A stretch of DNA of 64,000 nucleotides from Haemaphysalis longicornis. Taxonomy: Eukaryota; Arthropoda; Arachnida; Ixodida; Ixodidae. The position numbers were made by a program, and so were the translations under genes. The stretch is taken from positions 192,855,807-192,919,806 of the forward strand of contig CM023450.1 in the NCBI GenBank assembly GCA_013339765.2, written 5' to 3'. This document shows positions 1-13,121 of this stretch, piece by piece. Every line of letters starts with the position of its first letter. Position 1 is the stretch's first letter. The notes beneath the pieces are model-generated. The model ran no database searches. It was not told where the DNA came from and was given only the letters and a program-made list of their open reading frames with translations.

Positions 1-3000
1 GTCTATACCACCAGATGGAGCAGCTGCTTCTCTTGCCCTGTCAATCAGCTCGCGCTGGTCTTGAGGTAACGAGCTGGTCAATTATGACTCCAATGCGTCG
101 AACAAGTGTAATATGTTATGCTTCAGTTGTTCTCCCCTTGCCTTACCCTTGGATATGGCTGGGTTGCGAACATGAGGGTGGATGTTTCCCCCATTTTAGC
201 ATAGTTCAAAGTTAATGTCTTATGATCCAACCAAACGCCTTAACGCACATGGAGTTTCAGATAAGTGTGTTGATTTTTTGTCCACACAGTTTGTGATTGT
301 TCGGCATTGAGATCTCGTTGTAGCAACGGGAAAGATTATGTCACTAGGCATAGGGTGAGGATTCGTTCTGAACGTTTTCGGAAGAGGGCAGTTAGGTAGT
401 CGTGTTTACATGGAGCACGCTATGTGACTTCGTGTGCCTCTTGCATAATGCGTCGTCCGCCTTCAGACCAGTGGATCTGGCTGTCCAGGTAACGTTGTTA
501 ACTGTCTGAATTATGGAGGGGAATATCTTACCGAAGCGCTTCGTATTCTGCCTCCAAAAAACTGTATAATGTCCTTTGTGAGTCTGCAATGATGTTATCT
601 TTTTATTTGATACTTCCGCTATTCGGATTGCCGAGAGGGTGGCTCCAACTTCCGCTTTTATCCGATATGTTGGAGGTTCATGAAGTCACAAAGATTGCCA
701 GAGTAGTCAATTACGACAATTGGGGCAACAAGCAGCGTGTTTGCTGGAATTAATTGAAGATTTTATCTATACTGAGATAAAAACTAGTGGTATTGTCTTT
801 ATCCCAGTTTGTCTAAAGCAGCATAGCACCTTCTGCGAAACCCAAAATTTCCAACCAATTCAACTAATTGCCGTAAGGCCGTCAGTACTGTAGGAGCCAA
901 AGTTTTCACGCCTTTGTGTACTCATTACACTCTTGGGATCTCTGGGTCTATCACACATTTCATTTAGGGCACGAGCATAATTGGCCGTTTGTTTTCTTTG
1001 TGTTGTACGCAGGTAATGGAGGACGTGCGGTCAAGGAATAGCAGTGCTCATCTAGAAAAAAGCAGCCCATGGCCAGAGCGTAACGACACGTTCAATGGAA
1101 CAGCGCCTGAACCAGCGGTCGTGGTGTTCGTGCCTCCTGACGAAGGGTTGCTGACAGAAGGAAACGCGTCGTTTTAATCTTCGACATTTTTGCCAACACA
1201 GAACACGTCCACAACAGCATCTACTGCTTCCGTGGCCGAGATACAGTACCTGCAAGGCGCTAGCAAGACCATCGGTGACGATTTTGCTCTTGTACTTTCA
1301 TCTGGTACTCCAAAAGAAGAATATGGTTGAAATTCAAGCTTAACAATATTTGTGAAAGTTTTAATCGGCTTCACGCAACACAAACAAATTTCCTCAGTCT
1401 AGAAGACTCAGATGTGGTATTAGTTTTGCGTTGTCGCGGTTATTAGACTGCGTTGTCGCGGTTATTTTACGTGTTTCCGCGCGAGCACTTCGCAAGTGGC
1501 GCATCAGCGCTGTGGCGAGAAGGCATCGTGCTCGGGGCTCGTTCTTAGCTCTCGTTTCTTCATCTTTCGGCTGAAATTAGTTTTACATACACACTGTGCA
1601 GACTTCCGCCTACAGCTACCCCACCCAGAATCCGAGTTCTCAGCGGCTGGCGTACCCCTGTTCTAGTCACGTGCCATCCCGTTCACGTGTAATTCTGTGT
1701 GGCGGCTGTGCAGCACGTACTAGGCTGCGTCTTGTTTCGCCGCTGACAACCAACAGAGTGCTGCTGTAACTCACTGGACTCGTACCCCGCCAACACGGGC
1801 TGCCGCTCACACACAAGTCTCACAGCGTCGGCGATTTCATCCACCCTATAAAAACAGTGTCGCTGTTTGGCACAATGGCTTTCTTTGCCAGGCGTTCGCT
1901 TTCAGGCTGCCGTCTAAATAAAACCTCATAGCAACACACAGGCGGCATAGCCATACTGTCCCTGAAAACATACCTTCAATAAGGTCTTTTGAGTGATGCG
2001 CTCGATGTGAAATTGCCTGTGCAGACAAGACCATAAAAATGGCACAAGAAGTGGTGTGCCGGTATGCAATGCCCGTTTACAACAAGGATGCGCTATTGAT
2101 AATTTCTTCCTTCATGGTTCAGTGGTTCAGTGCGTCACTGGGACACAGGGAAATGTGGACGCTTTGCGCACCTGTAATGGCTTGAATGTCAGGTTTGCTG
2201 CAATGATACGATTGAGCCGATGAGCATAACGGTTTGGATAGCGAAAGCCCACGACGTTGTTTATATGGCAATAACCCCAGCAACGCCGCCGCGTGAGCTA
2301 AATGACGGCCACTTGGTCACCGGCAAGTCGATCGCTACATGTTAACTAAAAAGATGCACCTATAACGCAGCGTGCGAAACTTACGCGGGAAAAATGAAAA
2401 TAAAAATCTGTCCTTTCCTTCTGCTTGGCTTACCAGCAGTAGGCCATTTTGTATTCATCCTTGAAAAACCCTTTTCGTGAGTGTTTCAAATTCTCCCGCT
2501 CTGTTATCAAGAGAATATTTTAATGCGAATAAAATATCCGGGACATCAACCACGAGCGCAGGCTGCATATAAGTTCAGTTCTACAGACGTGCTGAGTTAT
2601 CTCGTCACTACTGGGTTGAAATTATAAAACCCTGAATGTTTAAACCTTCCAACGGAGTGCTGCTCTTGGGAGCGAGGGCTGTGTCTGAAAACGATAAGGT
2701 TACTGATACCTCGTCAGAACCTACTGTATGGCTGTATTTGCTGCTTCAATAAACTGAGTGTTTTGTATGACACTACCGCCGTATACACCGGGCATACGAC
2801 TCTCTCGCATGCGGCTTTCTCAGTGACCGAGGAATATTAAAAACATTTGGTCAGATCAATGATGGAAAATAAATGACCGTATTGATTTTAGGTGACTTCT
2901 CCCTTAAAAGTGTCCGTTTATTTCTTCCGAAATATTTCACTGTTAAGCAAGTGATCATTCAGAATTTGCAAAAGGCACTTTGCGGGCAGTCCACAACAAT

Positions 3001-3600
3001 TATGGTTATGTAGCATTCTCACACTGGGGAAACGCTACCACACAGCACAATCGCTCCCCATTATAAAAGCCTGTTATAATGAAACTAGCTTTCGGGAATT
3101 TGTATTCCCTTTGACTGAGGTGGGTGCTTCAGCTATAACACAATGTCTCTGACGAAGAAGCCGAGGCCGACAGACGGTAAACTATGAAAAATCCGCGCCG
3201 AAGTTTTAGGCAGATTGTGTTCGAAGTTACCTGAAATGTATCAACGGAATGGCGTTATGAGGCGCCTTTTTCGATTTTCTCGTGCCTCCAAGCCGTCCGC
3301 TATCAACCGTGCTCACTAATCGTGCGCGGAAATACGTCATCGCTGCCAACTTAAGCTATGGTTGAGGCAGGCAGATGCGAAGGCCACCTGAATATGGAAT
3401 ACGCGCAACACCAACCAATTCGTGGATACAAGTACAATGATATTAAGGCCAATACGAAAGAATAAATGCGTTAATACAGCAGGCGCCACGCCTGTGCAAG
3501 GAAGTTTGTTCAGCGCTGTGTATGTGGTAGAATGGTCGGCTGACTTTCGACAGCCGGGCTCGCAAGCAATGCCATCGCACCAAAGCGCCTGTGCCGTCGC
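1..3600. other. Intergenic DNA, no gene recognised
   Basis: The open frames here are short and none carries a motif I recognise. A 22-base word containing TGCGTTGTCGCGGTTATT is duplicated in tandem at about 1,425-1,468. The rest is moderately AT-rich DNA with no long inverted repeat, RNA gene or satellite that I could see. Confidence 0.5.
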
Positions 3601-3649
3601 AACTAATTCTGGTACCAACACTGTGTCTCACAATTATAGCTGGGGAAGA

Positions 3650-4110
3650 AGGTTATGGCCAGTGACTCAGAAACCAATGAAGGACTATATCAGGGAATCC
3701 ACCCTCCTAGGCAAAAAAGCGGCTGGTAAATATTTGAAATGGGCAGCCGTGTCCAAGATAACCACACCCGTCCACCCACCTCCCGCGGGGAAGAAACTAG
3801 ACGCCGTTATACACATGTCGCCCATCCACGGACTCCCCATAAAAACCCTTCCCAACCAAAGTCAATGCATCAAAACCTACATAAATTCAGGTGAGAAGCC
3901 AGAATCAAACTCCTGCATTCGATGTACCAAAACCATGCAAACATACTATGCGACGACGCAGGATTATGCGAGTACTGCGGCAGCAATCCTCGCAGTGGAC
4001 TATCCTGGCAATCTTCGTGAATGCGTGCCGGCAACCCCACCCACTTCCTAATCAGGAACGGAAGAATCCCAAATTGGAGCCGTCCTCCCGGCAATCTAAG
4101 TAGAGAATCC
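3650..4110 (+). pseudogene. Possible LINE ORF1 (gag-like) relic
   Basis: A 209-residue open frame runs from 3,422 to 4,051. From about 3,690 it reads LLGKKAAGKYLKWA, which resembles the GKKAA..YLK segment I associate with ORF1 proteins of chelicerate non-LTR retrotransposons. Downstream, two other frames read CEYCGSNP (about 3,970) and CRQPHPLPNQERKNPK (about 4,025). These look like fragments of a zinc knuckle and of the basic tail that follows it in that family. If so, the gene is broken by at least two frameshifts. The family link is from memory, and the similarity is weak enough that a chance open frame remains possible. Confidence 0.28.
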
Positions 4111-4456
4111 ATCAAGAAGAAGCACAAATATAATTCTACATTCTCATTGCAGTATTTGGAACAAAATTACAGGCGAAATACTTAAATCTTTCGGGAAGAT
4201 TTTCCCATCCACAATGAAGGAAATTTAAATTACATGGACACTCTAACGAGGGGGTCGAAAAGGGAAGCAAGCAGCACGCGAGCTCACATACCGTGCGCCT
4301 TGCGGCCGCGAATGCCTCACTTCCCTCCCTAAAAATATGGAGAACGTCTTCTCTTTATATTCCTAGGAGCACAATCCGTTGCGTGAAAAAAGCCACTCTA
4401 AAGGCTGAAGGATCAAAAACTCCGCACAGGAAATAAACAAACCTATATATTCACAA

Positions 4457-4580
4457 ATCAAGATGGGCGAATATGTTTGGTAGAAAACATTCCACGTTAA
4501 TTGAAAGCTGTATATTAAAAATCTAGGTGGGAGAAGATGTTCGTAGGAAATATCAGATGTTAAGTGAAAACAGTGTATAT
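4457..4580. repeat. Imperfect 64-bp tandem duplication
   Basis: Two diverged copies of about 60 bases follow each other. The first runs AGATGGGCGAATATG ... TTAATTGAAAGCTG and the second GGTGGGAGAAGATG ... TTAAGTGAAAACAG. No coding signal was seen. Confidence 0.45.
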
Positions 4581-4599
4581 ACAAAAAACATTCACCCTC

Positions 4600-5790
4600 T
4601 TTCACGCAAAGTAGCCGTGTCCAAGAGAATGCTCAAGGGAGAACAACTAAACATATTACATATTCTATTCCCGTGGAAAAATGGGAAGCAATTTTGACAA
4701 TCTTGTGACCTCAAGATCAGCGTGAGCTGATTGAGACGGCGGGGTACGAGCTTCTGCTCCAAGGGATCGCTGAAACTGAGCAACAAAAAACAGCTGCAAC
4801 CTTTCACGTCAACATCTTACGCACAAGAGCATAGATGGCGTCTGTCCTTCCAATGCAATGGCGATTTAAAACCGTTGAAGTTAGTCTTGCTCTATTGGCT
4901 AACCTCCACTGCTTAGAAAGGAGAAATCGCAAAAGAAGCAACTCTGTTTCAAAACGCTCCTCTGGAGTCGAAGTAACGCTACCGCATTGTACATCGTAAG
5001 ACGTGAACGTAGACGCCAGGCAACATTTTGGCGGGTAAAACGTAGGTTCTTTTCGGACATTGTCAAGGGCACATGGCAGATTCAACTACGAACGTCTTGT
5101 GTTGTACTTGAGACCCACCTTCAAGACAAAACAATATTTACTTGATACAAACGGCCATTGGTACCGTGCAATTTTCTTGATAAACTCTCGACTGGCGTCT
5201 GAAATTATTCAACAGCCTTTGCAGCAAATAAGGGCGCTGGCTACAAGTTTTGTGAAGAAAAGATGAAAGCCGCCGCTTCCCATTTCATTCTTTTTTCTTC
5301 GATGTCATCAGCTCTTCATAAATATTTCAAACGCCGCAACAGGAGTCGTCCCATCTCACTCAACCGCTCCTTTACACACTTGGCCTATCCCGTGCCACCC
5401 TTTCTCTTCTTTCTCGCAGAGAACGCCTCGTGGTTCCGTTCCGCTTCAGGGGTGTGGGCCGGCAAATCCGATTACTGTCACTGCGTGCCCGTCTTTGAGG
5501 TGGAGAGACCTGTGAGTGTGTGCGGCCGTCTTACGCTCGTCACTAACTGTCCACAAAATTTGCGGGAAATTTAAAACTTTCGCGTCGGTGTGAAGCCGAC
5601 GCTCTAATCGGATTACCGCAACGTGACCTCCCTTTCGCTTCCCAGCTGAGAGATGGTATCGCTCAAAGTGACGTGTTTTGTGAGTTGAAGCGAGGCTTTC
5701 TATGTATTACTGATTTGTGCGCGAGCGCTGAAAACACGCTGGAAACAAAATACATTTTCTTACGATGACGCTGATCGTGAAAGCATCTCA
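4600..5790. other. Intergenic DNA, nothing recognised
   Basis: Short open frames on both strands (for example 4,804-5,085 minus and 5,263-5,574 plus) have no motif that I recognise. No repeats or RNA genes were evident. Confidence 0.4.
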
Positions 5791-5805
5791 AGAAAAAAAA
5801 TTGCT

Positions 5806-5876
5806 TTCCGTGGCTGGAATTGAACCGTGGGTCCCCGCGTTATGAAGCCGACGTCGACCGCATTGCTCCATTCTGA
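5806..5876 (-). repeat. tRNA-derived relic (SINE head?)
   Basis: On the minus strand the segment ends with GGTTCAATTCC followed by AGCC, a good match to the Pol III B box and 3' arm of a tRNA. The preceding bases GGCTTCATAACGCG resemble an anticodon arm with CAT. The 5' half lacks a clear A box or acceptor pairing, so it is more likely a decayed SINE head than a working tRNA-Met gene. T-rich runs occur on both sides. Confidence 0.35.
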
Positions 5877-5879
5877 CAC

Positions 5880-7200
5880 TCTTTTTTTCTGTATTAAACT
5901 TCATTCCAACACGACCACAGCAGTTTGTATTTAGACAGGGGCGCATGGACGTATAAGTTAGACAAAAATATGTTGGGCCAATCCACCTAACGAAACGAAC
6001 GCATATGGTTCAAAGTGAAGCTTTTGTTATGCGAGAACAAAACGCGAAGGGTCAAAGTGAAAGCCACTGCAATCAACAGTTCAAACTGAGTGTGACCGGG
6101 GCAAAGATCTTCATGCATCTTAAATACAATGGGTGCAATGAGTAGTTTCCCATTAAGTACTGGGTGCTGTCGTTGTATCAAAAATAGTGGCATTAAGCCT
6201 CAAGAGCTGTAATAACGCCTATCGAAATGCGACCCACAAGTAGAGTGTGAGGCGTGCCAAGCAACGTTGTACAACGTCATGCTTAGAGGTAGTTCTATAG
6301 CACCATTTGCTGCATTTGACGCTTAGTAGTCGCAAAGTTAAATTTTTGAGGCCCGCGTCACTCACGGCGTGAGGAGGGTTTTGAAGTGCCGAGTGCCGGT
6401 CGGTAGGTTCCGTGTCACTAGGCGTTAATGCTTACAGCTACATTAGTTGAACCAATGCGAAGCGCCTATTCACGCTTTGTGCGCCCCCTGTTGAATATAT
6501 TCCCAAACGACACGCTAATATTGCAGGTCGAGTCCTCAGAATTTTTCACGGATATACAAAAAACCGCAAGCAAACGCTTTTAAATTGTACTGAATGCAAA
6601 ACTTGCGTTACATGACACAAACACTCTGTAAAGTACGTACGCTCTATAGCGGATGCGTGAAAGCCTCGTGACACTTTCTTTGTAATTGCGCACAACGCAC
6701 TTATCCGAAATACCTGGTGGATATGTGCATTTTATTAAGGTTGCATTGAATCGGGAGGTATGTTTTGCGAGGAAAGACGACGTGAAAGCATGCCCTGCAA
6801 GAGCCACTCGCAACAATATCAGGCCATCGACAGCCGTTTCCCGCCATGAAAGCATTTAGAGCTTGCTTGGTGGGCTCCGAAGGGTCGGACATGTCGCTTC
6901 ACTGTGGTGCAAGCCGAGGGGATTTTAGCCGCGTACATTCTTCACGCCCGGCCCGCTCCCGGAGTAGCCGCCAAACTAATTCTGAGCCTGGAAATCACGG
7001 AGCACCTGTCGAAGAACATTCCGTAACATTTTGTCATGAACATAATGCGTTTACAACGCAGCTGCATCCACAGGGTCTGGCTGCGGGTCGCCCTTTTTGT
7101 TCGGGGTGTAGGGAGGGGGCACCGAGGTCATGCTGGTTTAGCGCGCGGGGAGAAGGTGATGCACAAAAAGCTGTGAATTGACTAAGTTCAGAGCGAGACA
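5880..7200. other. Intergenic DNA before the assembly gap
   Basis: No recognisable gene. The 111-residue plus-strand frame 6,846-7,181 has no known motif and ends just before the gap. Confidence 0.4.
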
Positions 7201-7202
7201 CC

Positions 7203-7302
7203 NNNNNNNNNNNNNNNNNNNNNNNNNNNNNNNNNNNNNNNNNNNNNNNNNNNNNNNNNNNNNNNNNNNNNNNNNNNNNNNNNNNNNNNNNNNNNNNNNN
7301 NN
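7203..7302. other. Assembly gap (100 Ns)
   Basis: Exactly 100 undetermined bases, a size commonly used as a placeholder for a gap of unknown length. The true distance and content between the flanks are not known. Frames crossing it are meaningless. Confidence 0.98.
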
Positions 7303-10300
7303 GCAAATGTTAAACCATTTTCATAAATAATGGTAGCGAAGAAAATACCCTAATCAAAATTTTTGAATTGGAATGATGTCGTTCAATACGCACTGTACAA
7401 ACTTTCTTCGACGACAGCTTCTCATACTGCCAGCATTCCTGTCTTTCGAAGCTATGTAATATAAACGTACCCCAATCAAGTAATCTGGGTGAGGTTTTAG
7501 ATGGGGTATGTGCGCTCAATTTTAGACTGTATCAGCGATTGGTGAACCAAAACTCTCACGAGGCGCGGGGAGCGACACAGATGGCGTAGTGCAAATCCTA
7601 CACATAGGCTACCCGATGAAATGATATCAGTAACATACGTGCGCCAGAAAATATTACGAGTCTAGTGCAACACCAGTGTACTTAAGAGATTCACTTGTTT
7701 TTTTTTGTATGTTAGCGGTGTCATATGGGTATTGGAACTGATTTTTTGTAAGATAGAACAAGAGTACTTTACATTTGTCAGAATTTAGGGTTATTTGGGA
7801 GAGGTTACACCTAAACCATATTTTCCATTTAATGACCGTGGCGCAGTGACTGCCGCAGTGAGTAGGTATACCTTAGGGGTCGTCTGGGCAAAGGAATCTT
7901 ATAGTTCTACGACTTCCAGGAAATTACGAAACAGGAAATTGTCAACGCAAAATATACGATGCTACAGTCGGTCACCAAATGCAACATTGTCTTTTGTCCG
8001 TATTTGGAGTTAAGAAATAGTGCAACCAGTTACTCTGCAAATAGGCATGACGCTCACTAACCTCGGTAGAGTAACAGTTGTACACCATGATTGGGCACCT
8101 GTCGCTAACGTACAACGTATATTTAATAGCGGCGTCGCCAAGCATACTGTGGCCCTAGAGATGTTCTTCCCCGTTGTTACTGTCAAAGTAACTTGCCCCA
8201 TTGAAGGAATTCGGATCCCCGCACGACTTCGATTTTACCTTGAGCAACGCAGAAAGCCTCACAAAAATCTCAAAAAAATTGAATCCAGTTAAACTCAGCG
8301 TGAAATCTGAAAAAACAGCGGAGCGGTCGTTCTCCTGCGTAGGGTTTAACGTCAACGGGCGCTCGTCCGGGATCCGTAGCACCGTCGCCGCGGGAATTCT
8401 AGGGCTTGCGCAAAGGAATCTGCGGCTAAACGTCAGCGGCGGGAGGCTTCCTTCCCTCTTTCTTCTCTAGCCCAAGAGAGAGGAACCCGCCTGGCTAGGC
8501 CAATGCGCCCTCTCTCGGTTGGTCTGGGAATGGCCTTCGGCCAGGGCACTGGCAGTTCTGGGGACCTGCTTCTACTCCCAGAATGAATTGTGGTCGTGGT
8601 CATCAGTTTGTTTATCAGATGCCTCTACTCTCTCCTTCGCCTACGCAGCCTGGAAGCTTTGTAATCCCTGTTCACTTCAATGTGACATTATCTCGGCGCT
8701 CACCCACGCAAGCAAGCAGAGGTGAGCCGTTTCGCCTCCTTTTTATATTTCCGCTCCGTGTCCCAGCGTGACGCCCGACCTACACCAGACGGCCGAACAG
8801 GCTTGGCGTGCGACCAATCCCGTGTTATATCTCTGGTTGCCCAGAACCCGGGTTCGTTCAGTTACGTCGGGTGAGCCTCCTTGAGCATGACGAAGCACTG
8901 ATACAGCCGCTACCTACCTCCCTTCTTTGTCCGCTATACTTCGTTGATGTAGACGCTCTCAGCAACCTGGTATAGGGCGCCTTCAAAAGGCTTTTTAATC
9001 GCCTTGCATGCGCACTTAAATTCACGATGTTCCTCAACTTTACACAGCCCAGGCTACGTAGCGTTCTATTTAGCCATATTATAATCGTCTGCTGGTAACC
9101 TGGCCGGAGCAGAAACTTTCAACAAATGCGCCTTAAATTGTTAACAACCCCCGAAAATACACTCTGCCGGCAACAGAGTGCCAAGGCTGGCTATAGTTTC
9201 TACAAAACCCCGGAGGCGTCAAGCAAAGAAAATGTCACTGCATCCAAATAAGTAAAGCGATAGTTACTGCTGGTAGTTACTCCGTAATAAAACAAAATCA
9301 AATTAGTTTAGCGTAGACACCAGAAAAACTTGCACTCGGACCCGACGTGTAATTCGAGTATGAATTACTGGCTGCGCTTGCGTGAATTCCACCGTTACAA
9401 TATTGCTGCCCATTCGGTGGTCAGCGACCTCGTTTATTGGGTTAACAAAGCAGAGGTCTATCAGTGAAAATGGAGTGGAGTTGGGTGGTGGTTGTAGCCC
9501 GCTCGGACAATTTGGCACAACCCCTTTGCTTTGTGCGGACTCGGCGCTCCTTGATGACTGCAAACGGGCAGTGGAGATGACTGTGGCTGAGAGCCTTGCA
9601 TTGCGGCCTTTACTTGATGACGGAGAAAACAACTTCGTCCGCCCGGGTAACTGGGCCCATCAGCATGGCCCTTGAGTGGTAAAAATTGTATGAAATTGCG
9701 ATAGCTCATAAAAAGTTTCCGTGCTGTTGATCCACACGGGAAAAGGAAGCGATATTGAACTTAGTAGCCCTCCAAAGGATGATCTTCATTTCGCCTGCTA
9801 CAACGGCTAATAAGGTTCCCATACAGAAAACCGATTGCCCTATAAACCGCTAAGGGAAGCGCGGTGGCATTTGATGCAGGGAATAAGTGTTGGCCTATCG
9901 CTGTATTAGCAGTATAGTTCGGCCTAAGTTCGTAGGCGCGTAAGACGGAGGTTTTGGATCAGCAGATGGTTTATCGCGAACCAAACTAGCACTATCCCTT
10001 TCAGTTACTAATTAATATATTCACTGCAGAAAATTCCATACTTGCAGGTTTTAGCAGTGTCAAGTGTCTAGAGGTAAGAAAAAAAAGTTCAGTCTCTCTA
10101 GAATACTTATTACGCAAATGGCGTCGCGTCCTGATACGGAGACACCATCACTCAATCCTGCTTTTCAATATAAAAATAATGAATACCCTGAGACAGTTTA
10201 CAAACAAGGAGGGAGAAAATAAATTTCTGCACAATAAAAAGGTGTTTTTGGCATTTATCAATGATTTACGTCTCAGTAAAAGATAACTTAGGACGGCAAC

Positions 10301-12130
10301 ACACCGGAGCTCCCACAAAACGTGGTGGCGTCCTTTTTGAAACGATGTTAATGGTTGCGGTTCCGCCATTCCGCATCACATGTTGCTACCTTTTACTTCC
10401 GTAGGTTTGGAACATCAGCCGCACCGCTCTCCAGCACGAACTCTTTTCGTTTTCACGAGGAAATAGACGAAGAAAGAAGGGTATACATGTGAAGACATGG
10501 TGACTAAAAGGTACCTGTGTACTTGTGGACACTTTGGCAGCGGTTATGCGCTTACACCGGCATGATGCAAAGGAGTGTAATAAAATTCGTCTCCCGAGAA
10601 CAGACAGAATCACAATAACATATAAACAACTGATTGTGTCTATATCTCCAAATAAAATGTACACACGTAATGGCACAGAACATCTTAGTAGCAGCTGCTG
10701 GAAATTGCAGTTGTCAGTCACAAAAGGCCGAACGGTAATTTCTAATGTGAGCAAATATATGTGACCTGGGAGACAAGAAAACGCTGATTATTCGCGACAA
10801 GAAAACGTTGATTATTCGCCAAAAGAATGACGCATTCGGGTGTCAAGGAAGAACCGTTTCACGACAAGAAAGTTGGGCTTCACTTCTTAGACAAGGAAAA
10901 CCATATTTCCCGGATCATCTGACAGCGGTTGCCATTGACTTCGTTCTGCCTGTAGCTTATCAAGCGACAGGCACTGCGAAAGTACCGTCGCCCACCGTCT
11001 AAGCTGGAGCAACGCTTTCTGCACTAACTGTCTTCTCCATTCATGGGCAAGGTAATTTAGACACACGTTTTGCACTGCTTTGAAGGTCAACGTTGCAATG
11101 AAGTAGTCCTCTACATAAGTTTGAACCGTTTTGCGAGAGAAGGTTTGAGATATGCCACGGTAATTTAGGATATCATGCTGCAGGTAATCCTGTGGACAAC
11201 TCTACAGCTCACGGACAATGTCAGTTGTATCCAGTGTTGTGTCCTTGCATTTGCTACACGGGTGCATTTTACCGATTTTAAGCACAATTTTAACCACGGG
11301 TTTTTCAGTGTGTTACCTTAGGCCCAGCGGCCACTCAGAGACACCTAACAGGCCCCAGTGTATCCGTTATTGACTTGCCACACTGCTTATCTCTCGATTG
11401 GTGTCGGGGTTTTCAGTTTCTAACCTGTACTCTCTGAAATTGGGTTCGAGCCATGCCCGTGTCTAAGGGCCACCGTTGTGTGGCTCCCACTGGTAACAGC
11501 AAAAAAATTGTCGGTGTTCACTTGCCAGAATTGTCACAACTGCAGGCATCGAAATTAAAGCGAACAGCCCAAGCAACTGAGCTGGTTTGCGGAAAACAAT
11601 TTTTTTACTGTGGCACACCATCTCCTATGTGCGGCCGTGGTACGCTACATGTGTCCAATACATGACGACCGTACAACGCCTGGAATACTGACCACTCGGG
11701 CTACAATAAGCCCCACAAACCAGCGAAAGCAGGCACCATCACATGTGAACATGGTGACTACGGAAAATATCAATTCGTTTTTGTCTAATGCGTACCCCAA
11801 TAGTGGTCGTCACAGCATGTCTGGTGTTCGAACGGGTAAATTACCAAGCCCGTAAATATTCCCTGGTAAATACGCACTACAGGTTGTGTAGTGCATATCT
11901 CTAAAACCGGGGTCAAAATGAAAGGACAGAAAGTTAGCTTCGTGGCAACGAGGCGTAACGTCAACCTTGACGTGAAACGAAAGTTTGATGATCCTTTGAG
12001 GGGGCTGTTCATTTCGGATGACCATACGACTTCACGTTCTTGAGCAGCCACAGAGTAGGCGACTTTGAGGTCAACGGCGTGACCGTGCGGATGATTCAAA
12101 TCTTGAAAAATTCTGCGCATATTCACCCTC
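7303..12130. other. Intergenic DNA, mostly featureless
   Basis: Open frames are under 125 codons and unrecognised. The segment 8,320-8,560 is relatively GC-rich. A 24-base unit beginning GACAAGAAAACG is tandemly duplicated at 10,772-10,819. I saw no transposon termini or RNA genes, but old repeats could be missed by eye. Confidence 0.4.
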
Positions 12131-12134
12131 CTTT

Positions 12135-12255
12135 GTGCGCTTAAGTGTGCGCATGTGTGCGCTTGTGCGCTTGTGCACACACAAGTGTGCGCTTGTGCGC
12201 TTAAGTGCGCGCTTTGTTCGCTTGTGCGCTTAAGTTGTGCGCTCAATGCGCTTAA
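12135..12255. repeat. GTGCGCTTAA minisatellite
   Basis: About 120 bases are built from variants of TGTGCGCTT and GTGCGCTTAA with interspersed GTGTGCGCATG. On the minus strand this produces a repetitive AQAHTC/AHLSAQ peptide inside the open frame 11,785-12,246, which is best explained by the repeat rather than by a gene. Confidence 0.8.
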
Positions 12256-12395
12256 GGCCGAGTGCTGTTTCTAGGAAAAAGAACACAGCATAAAGTGTGT
12301 GAGAGAAGTATTTTGTAGGGGGGGCTTGTATACTAAACCGTCAATGATGGCTGGGCAGTGAAATTTAATGTTCACGTTGACAGATTTTGGCATTC

Positions 12396-12480
12396 GATTT
12401 GTTTATTTATTCATAAATTCTGCTGCCGCAACGAGGGACATTGCAGGAATAGAAGCTACATAAAAAATACACGAGAAATA
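12396..12480 (-). repeat. LINE 3'-end-like fragment
   Basis: On the minus strand the sequence ends in ATGAATAAATAAACAAAT, resembling the TAAA-rich tails of the CR1/L2-group LINEs elsewhere in the window. Only the tail region is present, so the call is tentative. Confidence 0.25.
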
Positions 12481-12526
12481 GAAATTTCAAATACTATGTT
12501 AACTGTAGAATGCACTCACCAATTGA

Positions 12527-12528
12527 GA

Positions 12529-12559
<31 letters not shown>

Positions 12560-12572
12560 GATATAGATATTT
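12527..12572. repeat. AT microsatellite
   Basis: A run of alternating TA followed by TATAGATATAGATAT, directly beyond the gypsy 3' LTR remnant. Confidence 0.9.
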
Positions 12573-12599
12573 ATATTCAAATGTGATTAATTGACGAAG

Positions 12600-12817
12600 A
12601 TTGTTCTCAAGGCGAGAGGTTAGGAATCGCTGATCAGGGAAGCAGACACGGCCGATCGAGCAGTCCGAGTGAACCCCGTCGCTCTAGACGATGGCGATGA
12701 GGATTCCCGACAGTCTTTTTGCTGATGATGACGCTGCTCGCAGTGGTCAACATGACCCATTCTGGGTAATGACGACTCTGATGCTTTTGGGGAGCATAGC
12801 TCATATTCTTCACTACA
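12600..12817 (-). repeat. 3' LTR remnant of the gypsy element
   Basis: Directly downstream (minus strand) of a purine-rich tract the sequence begins TGTAGTGAAGAATATG, with the TG start expected of an LTR. The far boundary is uncertain; the AT microsatellite begins near 12,572. No second LTR was found for comparison. Confidence 0.55.
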
Positions 12818-12854
12818 ATCACCCCCCAGGAAAGAGGGTAGCCATCCTGGCGAC

Positions 12855-13112
12855 TCAAGGTGATGGCGAGACGAGCGGGTCATAATAATGCTTCAGACGA
12901 GCAACATCCACTGTGTCACGTCCACGGCGTCGGAGATCCTGGGAAGGCGGTAGCAGCTCGACGGCGTAGTTCACCGGGGAAGTGCGTTCAACAACACGGT
13001 GCGGCCCCTGGTAGTTCGACAGGAATTTCGAGCACAGGCCAGGAGTCCTGTTGGGTACCCAGAGCCACACGAGAGAACAGGGAACGAAGTCGGGTGCGGG
13101 CTCTCCAGCCAT
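12855..13112 (-). pseudogene. Gypsy integrase C-terminal tail
   Basis: The 85-codon frame carries the region that follows the integrase core in gypsy elements. It has a cluster resembling the GPY/F module (KFLSNYQGPHRVVE, residues about 28-41) and ends with DLRRRGRDTVDVARLKHYYD (about 58-77), a typical chelicerate gypsy pol C-terminus. It is out of frame with the core upstream, so at least one frameshift separates them. The polypurine tract and LTR follow within about 40 bases. In an intact element this part would help place the integrase on target chromatin. Confidence 0.75.
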
Positions 13113-13121
13113 GATGGACTT

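Noticed and set aside
5806..5876. Functional tRNA-Met gene
   Set aside because: B box is good, but the A box and acceptor-stem pairing are not evident; treated as a SINE/tRNA relic.
8200..8225. Adjacent EcoRI and BamHI sites resembling a cloning linker
   Set aside because: No further vector polylinker sequence surrounds them; two restriction words together occur by chance.
12135..12255. Repetitive secreted peptide in frame 11,785-12,246
   Set aside because: The repetition comes from a GTGCGCTTAA minisatellite; there is no signal peptide or conserved flank.
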